A stretch of DNA of 38,299 bases, taken from NCBI GenBank assembly GCA_021740125.1, contig JAIPAJ010000011.1, forward strand, positions 1 to 38,299. The letters run 5' to 3'. Shown piece after piece: positions 23,713 through 30,501 of this stretch. The DNA comes from Leadbetterella sp. (GTDB taxonomy: Bacteria; Bacteroidota; Bacteroidia; Cytophagales; Spirosomataceae). The notes under the pieces are model-generated. The model was not told the origin of the DNA. It worked only from the letters and a program-made list of their open reading frames with translations, and searched no databases. Made by a program: the position numbers and the translations under genes. The stretch's first letter is position 1. Each line of letters opens with the position of its first letter.

Positions 23713-23768
23713 CAAAAGTACCTATCTTATCGCACCATTTGGACGGATAAATATTAGAATTTCATTAG
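23713..23768 (-). promoter_or_regulatory. Promoter with TTAG repeats (TerC-DUF2490)
   Basis: TTAG starts at 23754 and 23765, 11 bp apart. The -7 box TACTTTTG (minus strand, 23720-23713) places these in repeat positions 3 and 4 of the register used at the other sites; positions 1 and 2 (23732 and 23743) are not conserved. Confidence 0.55.
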
Positions 23769-23794
23769 AAATATAGCCCAAGTCATGGATATTA

Positions 23795-24763
23795 TTAAAA
23801 ACTAAAATACTGAACAGTAGCAAAATAAAGTGGCATTCCAAGTGTTATATTAATAGGAAAAGTAATTGCTAATGCCATGGGCAAATATAAGCCTGGGTTC
23901 GCTTTGGGGACAGTTATCTTCATTGCCGCTGGAACAGCAATGTATGAAGCACTGGCTGCTAAAATACCAAACATAAACCTATTTGAAATATCGCTGGTTA
24001 AAAATCCACTAAGGATAGAAAATACAACTCCATTGATCAATGGAATAAAAAAAGCGAAAACTATTGGAAACCACCCAAATGAAAAAAACGATTTAAGTTT
24101 TTTACCACTTGTTAATCCCATATCCATTAAAAAAATCGCTAAAAACCCTTTAAATAAATCGTTCGTAAACGGCTTTATTCCTTCAGCTTGCTTTGCATTC
24201 GCTAAAAAACCTATTACCAAACTTCCCAAAATTAAAAGGACGCTACCATTAGTCAAACAGTGACTTATAATTGACATTTTTCTTATTTTTGTACTCTTTT
24301 CACCTTCGAAAATAGAAATTAAAATAAGACCTATAATTATTGCAGGAGACTCCATAAGGGCCATAATTGCTACCATGTAACCATGGGTGTTTAACTGCAA
24401 AGTTTCTAAATATGCCACAGAAGTAACGAATGTAACAGCACTGACAGATCCATATGAAGCAGCAATTGCACCAGCATCTTGTACAGATAACTTCCTTCTT
24501 AGTATAAAATATGTATAAACCGGAATTATTATTGAAATAGCTATACCAAAAATCATCGCAATTCCAATTTCTGAGTTAAACGTTTCGTGGGATAATTCTT
24601 GTCCTCCTTTAAATCCAATTGAGAACAATAAGTAAATAGAAATAAATTTTGATGAATTGGAAGGGATCTCCAGGTCGCTTTTCAAATAAACTGCCAAAAT
24701 ACCCAAAACAAAAAATAACAGTGCAGGATTTCTTAAATTCTCGATTAGTAAATCAACATTCAT
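23795..24763 (-). CDS. sbtA: SbtA-type sodium-dependent bicarbonate transporter
   Basis: The 322-residue, ten-helix-type permease begins MNVDLLIENLRNPALLFFVLGILAVYLKSDLEIP, the hallmark of the SbtA family (DUF897). Other landmarks are FSIGFKGGQELSH, AGAIAASYGSVSAVTFVTS and the second-half ASASYIAVPAAMKITVPKANPGLYLPMALAITFPINITLG. In cyanobacteria SbtA takes up bicarbonate with sodium and is controlled by the PII-like SbtB; no SbtB-like gene is seen here. It starts 1 bp after the stop of the 162-residue gene upstream. In a heterotroph, imported bicarbonate would feed carboxylases; that is inference. Confidence 0.9.
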   Translation of the reverse strand: MNVDLLIENLRNPALLFFVLGILAVYLKSDLEIPSNSSKFISIYLLFSIGFKGGQELSHETFNSEIGIAMIFGIAISIIIPVYTYFILRRKLSVQDAGAIAASYGSVSAVTFVTSVAYLETLQLNTHGYMVAIMALMESPAIIIGLILISIFEGEKSTKIRKMSIISHCLTNGSVLLILGSLVIGFLANAKQAEGIKPFTNDLFKGFLAIFLMDMGLTSGKKLKSFFSFGWFPIVFAFFIPLINGVVFSILSGFLTSDISNRFMFGILAASASYIAVPAAMKITVPKANPGLYLPMALAITFPINITLGMPLYFATVQYFSF

Positions 24764-24764
24764 A

Positions 24765-25253
24765 TTATACCTTGTGAGTTAGTTTCAAATGATTAAATAC
24801 AGTTTTGTTTTCAGAAATAATTAGTCCTCCTATTTCTATGTTGCTTGTCAAAATATGACTCCCAAGAATATTTGACTGTAGTATCTCAAGCGTATAATAC
24901 GATATACTAAGTTCTGCCAATTTATAGGCTTGTTTGTTTAAAGTTAGACCATTGAAATCAGTTTTGTAGTTTTTATGAAACAATTCTCGTAAGACTTCTA
25001 CACTTCGGAAATGGCATTGTTTTGAGTTACTAATAACTTCATTAATAAATCTACATGTTGTACTATTTACAATAATGATTTCAGTTATTTTTTCAGTTTC
25101 AATTATGCATTTTAGTGCATTCAAAAATTGAATATCCGTTGTTTCAACAGAAGCTAATGGTGAGGTTAGAAAATAAATTGACTTTCCAAACTTCTTCTTT
25201 AAAACAGGCTCTAAACAAGAAAAAGGACAAATAATAAACAATTGATTTGGCAT
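24765..25253 (-). CDS. Unknown protein in sbtA operon; possible degenerate beta-carbonic anhydrase
   Basis: The 162-residue cytoplasmic protein has alternating strands and helices. Two segments line up with beta-carbonic anhydrase motifs: FIICPFSCLEP (6-16) with the CxDxR loop, and ITEIIIVNSTTCRF (56-69) with the HxxC loop preceded by a helix like SLEYAV. In this alignment Cys9 and Cys67 are kept as zinc ligands, but Asp, Arg and His are replaced by Phe11, Cys13 and Ser64, so catalysis would be lost or altered. The alignment was made by eye and is uncertain. Spacing of 1 bp to sbtA makes co-transcription near certain, so a regulatory or bicarbonate-binding partner role is plausible. Confidence 0.7.
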   Translation of the reverse strand: MPNQLFIICPFSCLEPVLKKKFGKSIYFLTSPLASVETTDIQFLNALKCIIETEKITEIIIVNSTTCRFINEVISNSKQCHFRSVEVLRELFHKNYKTDFNGLTLNKQAYKLAELSISYYTLEILQSNILGSHILTSNIEIGGLIISENKTVFNHLKLTHKV

Positions 25254-25438
25254 TAGAGGTTTGATATTTAAGCTAGATATGATTGCTAATTATATTAAAA
25301 ATTTAAACTATTAGTTGGTCAAGGCACTAAACACTCATAATTGTTTTAGGGTTTTAAAGCTCGAATAATCATTCATAATAAATTAGATATATAATAATCG
25401 CCTAAAAGATTTTTTTGCAAAATTGAGTCACAATTTTC

Positions 25439-25459
25439 ATAAATTTTTATTTATTTTTG
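25439..25459 (+). promoter_or_regulatory. Promoter and inverted repeat upstream of the LysR gene
   Basis: TATTTTTG at 25452-25459 matches the -7 consensus, 25 bp before the ATG. It overlaps a perfect inverted repeat ATAAAT-TTTT-ATTTAT (25439-25454), a possible operator. The 230-bp gap to the divergent sbtA operon should also hold that promoter, which I could not place. Confidence 0.45.
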
Positions 25460-25483
25460 CTATCAAAACCATAAATAAAATTT

Positions 25484-26410
25484 ATGAATTATACTTTAAA
25501 TCAGTTACATATATTTCTTAAAATTGTTGAAACTCGGAGCATAACAAAAGCCGCTGAAGAACTTAATTTAACCCAACCCGCTGTCTCAATACAACTAAAA
25601 AACTTCCAGAATCAATTTGACATTCCTGTCACAGAGATAATCGGACGAAAGATTTATATTACTGATTTTGGAAAAGAAATAGCCGAGATTTCTAGAAGTG
25701 TCATAGACAAACTTTATGAATTAAACTTTAAGACTCTGGCCTATAAAGGCCACATTACAGGGAAGTTAAAAGTATCTGTTGTTTCTACAGGAAAATATGT
25801 GATGCCCTTTTTCCTCTCCGAATTTTTGAAAACACACAATAAAATAGATCTGATGATGGATGTCACGAACAAAAATCAGGTTATAGAAAGTATCCTCGGT
25901 AATAAAGTTGATTTTGCTCTAGTTTCGCTAATCCCAGCATCCTTGCAAATTGAAAAAATAGATCTACTACAAAACAAACTTTTTCTTGTAGGGAATAAAC
26001 TGCCAGACCCTAAAGAGTCCAAAAACTTAAAAAAGTTTTTAGAAAACTCGCCTTTAATATTCAGAGAAAAGGGTTCTGGAACTAGACAAATAATGGAAAA
26101 ATTTTTAGATTCTAATAATATATTTCTCCGAAAGAAACTTGAATTGACATCAAATGAAGCAGTAAAACAAGCTTTAATTGCTGGCCTGGGCTTTTCAATA
26201 ATGCCTTTGATAGGAATTAAAAACGAGTTGCAAAATAAAGATCTTGTTATCATTCCCCTAGAAGGGCTACCATTAAGTTCAACTTGGAGCTTAATTTGGC
26301 AAAAAGAGAAAACACATTCGCCTATTGCAAGTGCATTTCTGGACTTTTTAAAAACTAATCACATGCAAATTGTAGAAAGTAAGTTTAAATGGTATGAACA
26401 ATACATTTAG
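25484..26410 (+). CDS. LysR-family transcriptional regulator
   Basis: The 308-residue regulator has the LysR helix-turn-helix (residues about 1-62: LNQLHIFLKIVETRSITKAAEELNLTQPAVS, then IQLKNFQNQF) and a periplasmic-binding-protein-like effector domain (about 90-295: KLKVSVVSTGKYVMPFFLSEF, then LKKFLENSPLIFREKGSGTRQIMEKFL). It is transcribed divergently from the unknown gene and sbtA, the standard arrangement for a LysR regulator and its targets. Cyanobacterial CmpR and autotroph CbbR, which govern bicarbonate uptake and carbon fixation, belong to the same family, but orthology is not claimed. The effector is unknown. Confidence 0.93.
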   Translation: MNYTLNQLHIFLKIVETRSITKAAEELNLTQPAVSIQLKNFQNQFDIPVTEIIGRKIYITDFGKEIAEISRSVIDKLYELNFKTLAYKGHITGKLKVSVVSTGKYVMPFFLSEFLKTHNKIDLMMDVTNKNQVIESILGNKVDFALVSLIPASLQIEKIDLLQNKLFLVGNKLPDPKESKNLKKFLENSPLIFREKGSGTRQIMEKFLDSNNIFLRKKLELTSNEAVKQALIAGLGFSIMPLIGIKNELQNKDLVIIPLEGLPLSSTWSLIWQKEKTHSPIASAFLDFLKTNHMQIVESKFKWYEQYI

Positions 26411-26585
26411 TTAATGATATAAATTATAAAAACTAAGTTTTGTCAACTAATTCTACTTGAATAAAATAGGTAATTAAAGTAATTTATCCCAATAAACTTT
26501 ATTTTTTGCAACCAACCCACTTTTTTGTAGATATTCCAGTACTACAAGGTATATGTTTTAAGAATTACGAAAACTAAAAAAAAAA

Positions 26586-27752
26586 TTACTTACAATATTT
26601 TTGGATAAATGTGTTTTTATCTGAAATAGATAGACCAAACTGGGTGGCTTGATTTAAAGAATTGACACATTCTGTTTTTTGTCCCGACTTATTATAATAC
26701 TGGGCGGCTTGTATAAAATAGGCAGACTTGTGCTTTGGATCTCTCAAACCAGCTAGCCACTTATCCTTTATTTCTAGAAAATAATCGTACATTTCTACGC
26801 CTTCTACTTTGGCATTTATTTTCTCCGATAAAAAAGAATACGTATTTGCATCAGGATATATAAATGTCATTTTTCGGCATAAGTTTTTTGCCGAATTATA
26901 ATCTTTTGAAGTTAAATGATAATTTAATTCTAAGCCCCAAAGCCAAGATAATCGACGTTTTTCATCAGCCCCAAGCTTGGCTAAATATGCATGTAAGGAA
27001 TCCAATTCCCATTTTGGATATACATCCTTGTTTTCAAGAAATTTGGAGTGAATTTGAATAATTGATGCGAAAGCATCTTTTTCCTTGTTGCTATTCCCTT
27101 CTAAACTTGCAGCTTGGAAATGATTTTTTATCCAAAATTGAAAAAACATATTATTGGGAGAAAAAACAACTTTCTTGAAAATATTCCACGAACCCAAACT
27201 GGCTTTTTCACCCTCCTCAAGGCTCTCGAAAATCTTGTTATTTATGGCATTTCCCTTTTCTTGATCCTTCAAAAGTCTGTAAAAAATTGCACACTTTACA
27301 TTTTCATTTAATGTTGCATTTACCCTTTTTTCGCATTCCAAGCAGTTATTTACTCTTTCCGCTTCAAACTGAACGATAATCTCTTCGGCGGTTTCTTTAG
27401 GTTCCAAAAAATACTGCAGTTTGCCGTCAGTGTCAAAAAACAAAAAAACTGGATAGTTTATTAACCTTATGTTTCTTTCCTCTAGAAATTTAACTTGATT
27501 TTGATTCGTCAAGTCGAGCTTCATATTTGTGTAATTGTCGTTTAGATACTTCGACAACTCTGGGTTTTTTAAATTCTGATTTAAAACCTGACAATGAGAA
27601 CAATCTGGATGAAAACACTCTATAAGAATACTCCTTCCTGTCCTTAATGCGGTTTTCTTTGCTTGCTCAAAATCCGTTTGCCAACTTATCTGGCAAAAAA
27701 CATTGGTAGCAAAAAGTAGAAGTAAAAATGAAGAAAATACAGACTTTTTCAT
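26586..27752 (-). CDS. Secreted thioredoxin-fold protein
   Basis: The 388-residue product has a signal peptide (1-20, ending VFC before QISW, so a lipid-anchored Cys20 is possible). A thioredoxin-like domain follows (about 22-130) with CSHC at 51-54 and the downstream cis-Pro segment INYPVFLFF. The remaining 250 residues are helical and look TPR-like (for example SILIECFH at the front and AAQYYNKSGQKTECVNSLNQATQFG near the C-terminus). This resembles periplasmic disulfide or reductase proteins with a helical extension; the redox partner is unknown. It is transcribed from a promoter between it and the DUF2490 remnant. Confidence 0.85.
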   Translation of the reverse strand: MKKSVFSSFLLLLFATNVFCQISWQTDFEQAKKTALRTGRSILIECFHPDCSHCQVLNQNLKNPELSKYLNDNYTNMKLDLTNQNQVKFLEERNIRLINYPVFLFFDTDGKLQYFLEPKETAEEIIVQFEAERVNNCLECEKRVNATLNENVKCAIFYRLLKDQEKGNAINNKIFESLEEGEKASLGSWNIFKKVVFSPNNMFFQFWIKNHFQAASLEGNSNKEKDAFASIIQIHSKFLENKDVYPKWELDSLHAYLAKLGADEKRRLSWLWGLELNYHLTSKDYNSAKNLCRKMTFIYPDANTYSFLSEKINAKVEGVEMYDYFLEIKDKWLAGLRDPKHKSAYFIQAAQYYNKSGQKTECVNSLNQATQFGLSISDKNTFIQKYCK

Positions 27753-27786
27753 CTACATCATGGATTAATTCTTTTGAAATGGTATA

Positions 27787-27984
27787 TTATTGAATAACAA
27801 TATTTTGCATCTGGTCTCTTTTAGAATTTTCGAGTATTTGAGAAATATATCCTATTTCTACTCTGAAGTTCTTTTTGATTACATAAACGAGTCTGCCATA
27901 CATTCGATTACGTTCAAAAACATTGGCTTTGAAATTGATAAACACCTAATCACCCATAGATAAATAAACAGCATGAGGAGCCAT
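27787..27984 (-). pseudogene. Remnant of a DUF2490-family gene
   Basis: Minus-strand translation gives MAPHAVYLSMGD, an in-frame TAG, then FINFKANVFERNRMYGRLVY and on to VEIGYISQILENSKRDQMQNIVIQ and a stop. The part after the TAG aligns with the C-terminus of the DUF2490 protein at 22305 (FFTNNEPYFERNRFSVNVFY, then FMVGFLNQFDYKI and NFVQIG). An in-frame TAA lies just before the ATG, and the N-terminal two thirds are absent. It fills most of the gap between the thioredoxin-like and helicase genes. Confidence 0.7.
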
Positions 27985-28045
27985 GGTTTATCGAGTAACA
28001 GGAATGGGGCTATTTAAGAAAGTTAAGATAGCTAAAATAACTATT

Positions 28046-29290
28046 CTATTTTTTCTTCTTCTTTTTAACTTCCATTGCCTTTTCGAACTCCGCAATTTCT
28101 TTAAAAACGTCCTTGTAAGTCTTTTGGTCTGCCTCTGAAAAAATTATAGTTTCTTGATAGTCCAAATCTTCTAGTTTTTGGGTAGAAATAGAATGCCCTA
28201 TATAATCTTCAATAGCATCCAACATCGGACGTTCTTCCAAACTACAAAAAGACAAGGCTCTTCCCTTCAGTGTTCCCCTACCAGTTCTACCAATTCGGTG
28301 AACATAGTTTTCTGGAACATCTGGCAAATCGTAGTTAATCACATAATCTACGTTGGGAATATCCACTCCTCTAGCACTCACATCTGTAGCAATAAGTACT
28401 TTCAACTGTCCACTTTTAAGCCTTTTCATGGTATCATTCCGCTCTTGGTGAGTTTTCCCTGAGTGAATAGATTCTGTAACTAAACCCACACGATCCATGG
28501 CTGCCACTACCCTATCTGCACGCACTTTGGTACGAACAAACACCACTAGTTTTTTCTCTGGATTTTGTTTGATAAAACGCTCCAGAAAGAAACGCTTATC
28601 ATCCATCTCTATCAGTATCATCGAATGACTGATGTTTTTGGAGATGGGGTCGTCAGGCGAGATTTGAATTCTAATGGCATTCTTTACGATAGAATACGCT
28701 AGTTTTTTTATCTTTTCATCAATTGTAGCGGAGAAAAAAAGCGTTTGTTTGTTTTTGGGCAAAAATCGCATGACGTCTTCTATATCTTTATAAAATCCCA
28801 TGTCCAACATTCTATCTGCCTCGTCAAGTATAAGAAATTCCGTCCCTCTAAAGTCTATGTATCCTTGGGCACGAAGATCAAACATCCTCCCGGGTGTAGT
28901 TATCAATATATCCACGCCTTTTTGAAAAGCGGCAATCTGCGGATCTTGGTCTGTACTGCCAAACAATGCCAGAATACGCAGTTTGGTGTATTTGGCTATT
29001 TCTTTAAAAACCTCTGCTATTTGCTGAGCAAGCTCATGCGTAGGGACCATAACCAAAGCCCGCACAGAACCTTTTGCAAACCACTCAGGTGGGTTGCTAT
29101 GAAGAATATTTATAACAGGGATAGCAAACGCCGCGGTTTTACCGGTACCAGTTTGGGCTATAGCAAGCACATCTTCGCCCTTCAGAATATTGGGAATAGC
29201 CTTAAACTGAATATCAGTGGGCTTTTTAAATCCTTTTTCTGCTAAACTTTTCTTTATGTCATGCGATATTCTGTAATCGTCAAATTTCAT
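28046..29290 (-). CDS. DEAD-box RNA helicase
   Basis: ATP-dependent RNA helicase of 414 residues with all core motifs: Q motif (FKKPTDIQ, 21-28), Walker A (AQTGTGKT, 45-52), PTHELA (83-88), TTPGR (131-135), DEAD (156-159), FSAT, and the second-domain motifs VRTKVRADR, ATDVSARGVD and HRIGRTGR. The C-terminal tail after the core is short and ends in a run of lysines (MEVKKKKKK), which may aid RNA binding. It resembles RhlE/CsdA-type cold-shock and ribosome-assembly helicases. The start codon overlaps the stop of the RRM gene upstream (TAATG), so the two are translationally coupled. Confidence 0.95.
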   Translation of the reverse strand: MKFDDYRISHDIKKSLAEKGFKKPTDIQFKAIPNILKGEDVLAIAQTGTGKTAAFAIPVINILHSNPPEWFAKGSVRALVMVPTHELAQQIAEVFKEIAKYTKLRILALFGSTDQDPQIAAFQKGVDILITTPGRMFDLRAQGYIDFRGTEFLILDEADRMLDMGFYKDIEDVMRFLPKNKQTLFFSATIDEKIKKLAYSIVKNAIRIQISPDDPISKNISHSMILIEMDDKRFFLERFIKQNPEKKLVVFVRTKVRADRVVAAMDRVGLVTESIHSGKTHQERNDTMKRLKSGQLKVLIATDVSARGVDIPNVDYVINYDLPDVPENYVHRIGRTGRGTLKGRALSFCSLEERPMLDAIEDYIGHSISTQKLEDLDYQETIIFSEADQKTYKDVFKEIAEFEKAMEVKKKKKK

Positions 29291-29616
29291 TAACCGCCAA
29301 AAGTTATAATGTTATCGTTCTTCTTTTTGGGTTTGTGCCAATCTCTCGGAGCTTTGTCTATCCTTTGGCCATCTTTATCCTTATTTGCTTCTGCCACCAC
29401 AATTGCTCTGCCCAGTTGATCAGAACCATTCAACTTCTTTATAGCAGCGGTTCCACTTTTTCTGTCTCCCATTTCAACAAAACCAAATCCTTTGTTCTGT
29501 CTGGTGGTTTTGTCTATTACTATTTTGGCTGATTTCACCTCTCCGAATGGAGAAAACAAATCTACCAAATCTTGGTCTTTGTATTTGAAAGGAATGCTAC
29601 CTACAAAAATATCCAT
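29290..29616 (-). CDS. RNA-recognition-motif (RRM) protein
   Basis: The 108-residue protein contains one RRM domain (about 1-80): RNP2 as IFVGSI (3-8) and RNP1 as KGFGFVEM (42-49), with the typical loop-and-helix order. A short basic tail (KAPRDWHKPKKKNDN) follows. Bacterial RRM proteins of this size bind single-stranded RNA and are common in Bacteroidota and cyanobacteria, often cold-induced. Overlapping by one base with the DEAD-box helicase, it probably acts with it on the same RNAs. Confidence 0.93.
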   Translation of the reverse strand: MDIFVGSIPFKYKDQDLVDLFSPFGEVKSAKIVIDKTTRQNKGFGFVEMGDRKSGTAAIKKLNGSDQLGRAIVVAEANKDKDGQRIDKAPRDWHKPKKKNDNIITFGG

Positions 29617-29632
29617 ATCTCAGTTTCTTTAA

Positions 29633-30340
29633 TCAGTTTGTTAATTTTCTAAATATTTCTTCGAGTGTTCCTCCGTCTTTCTTAAGGTTTTCTAAAGTGT
29701 CATCGGCCACTAAGTTTCCCTTATTGATTATAATGACCCTGTCACAAATAGCCTCCACTTCTTGCATAATGTGGGTGCTGAGTATAATCGTCTTGTTTTT
29801 TCCAACTTCTTTAATCAGCTTTCTTATTTCTACCAATTGATTTGGATCCAAACCCGTTGTTGGCTCATCAAGAATCAACACTTCTGGATCATGAATTAAA
29901 GCTTGAGCGAGACCTACTCTCTGTCGATATCCCTTAGAAAGTTGTTCAATTTTCTTATGTTTCTCAGGCATTAGTCCAACCATCTCAATAACTTTTACAA
30001 CTTTTTCTCTAAGTACAGTTCCTTTCAAACCAAACATACCACCAACAAAACTCAAATATTCTGTTACGTACATTTCTAAATACAAGGGATTGTGCTCGGG
30101 CAAATATCCAATTTTACTTTTCGTAATTAAAGAGTCGACAGTGATGAAATCGCTGTCCAATTGTGCCTCTCCCGATGTTGAACTTATGTAGCCAGCAAGT
30201 ATTTTCATGGTTGTCGATTTCCCAGCTCCATTGGGTCCTAAAAATCCCAATATTTGCCCTTTTTCTATCGAAAAAGAAATATTGTTAACAGCCGTTTGGC
30301 TTCCGTAAGTCTTTGTCAGCTGATTTACTGATATAGCCAT
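29633..30340 (-). CDS. ABC transporter ATP-binding protein, GldA-like
   Basis: ATP-binding subunit of 235 residues with Walker A GPNGAGKST (35-43), Q-loop region (GYLPEHNPLYLEMYV), signature LSKGYRQRVGLAQAL, Walker B VLILDEPTTGLD and the switch STHIMQEVEAICDRV. These segments closely match GldA, the gliding-motility ATPase of Flavobacterium, as I recall it, but GldA has about 60 more C-terminal residues; here the chain ends after FRKLTN. It may be a short orthologue or another DrrA-type exporter ATPase. No permease gene (gldF/gldG) is adjacent. It lies 17 bp downstream-side of the RRM gene start and is transcribed in the same direction. Confidence 0.8.
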   Translation of the reverse strand: MAISVNQLTKTYGSQTAVNNISFSIEKGQILGFLGPNGAGKSTTMKILAGYISSTSGEAQLDSDFITVDSLITKSKIGYLPEHNPLYLEMYVTEYLSFVGGMFGLKGTVLREKVVKVIEMVGLMPEKHKKIEQLSKGYRQRVGLAQALIHDPEVLILDEPTTGLDPNQLVEIRKLIKEVGKNKTIILSTHIMQEVEAICDRVIIINKGNLVADDTLENLKKDGGTLEEIFRKLTN

Positions 30341-30430
30341 AAAAATAGTTAAGAAAAAAATTTCACAAAATTAATCATTAATTACTTAAAACACGTGATA
30401 ATTAGCCATTATGATACTGCCACACGCATA

Positions 30431-30481
30431 GTTAAAAAGTGTTAAAGCTCTTTCGTTATTCTGTTAAAAAACCTAGTTTTG
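30431..30481 (+). promoter_or_regulatory. Promoter with GTTA repeats upstream of the RprX-like kinase
   Basis: TAGTTTTG at 30474-30481 matches the -7 consensus, about 20 bp before the start codon. GTTA units occur at 30431, 30441, 30455 and 30463; those at 30441 and 30463 (GTTAAA) are 22 bp apart, two turns. It could be the autoregulatory site of the downstream regulator, but the phasing is less regular than in the TTAG arrays. Confidence 0.4.
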
Positions 30482-30501
30482 GAAAATCAAATATCTGAAA
30501 A

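Noticed and set aside
26525-26550. TTGTAG/CTACAA inverted repeat between the LysR and thioredoxin-like genes
   Set aside because: Arms of only 6 bp around an 11-nt loop with no U tract; too weak to call a terminator.
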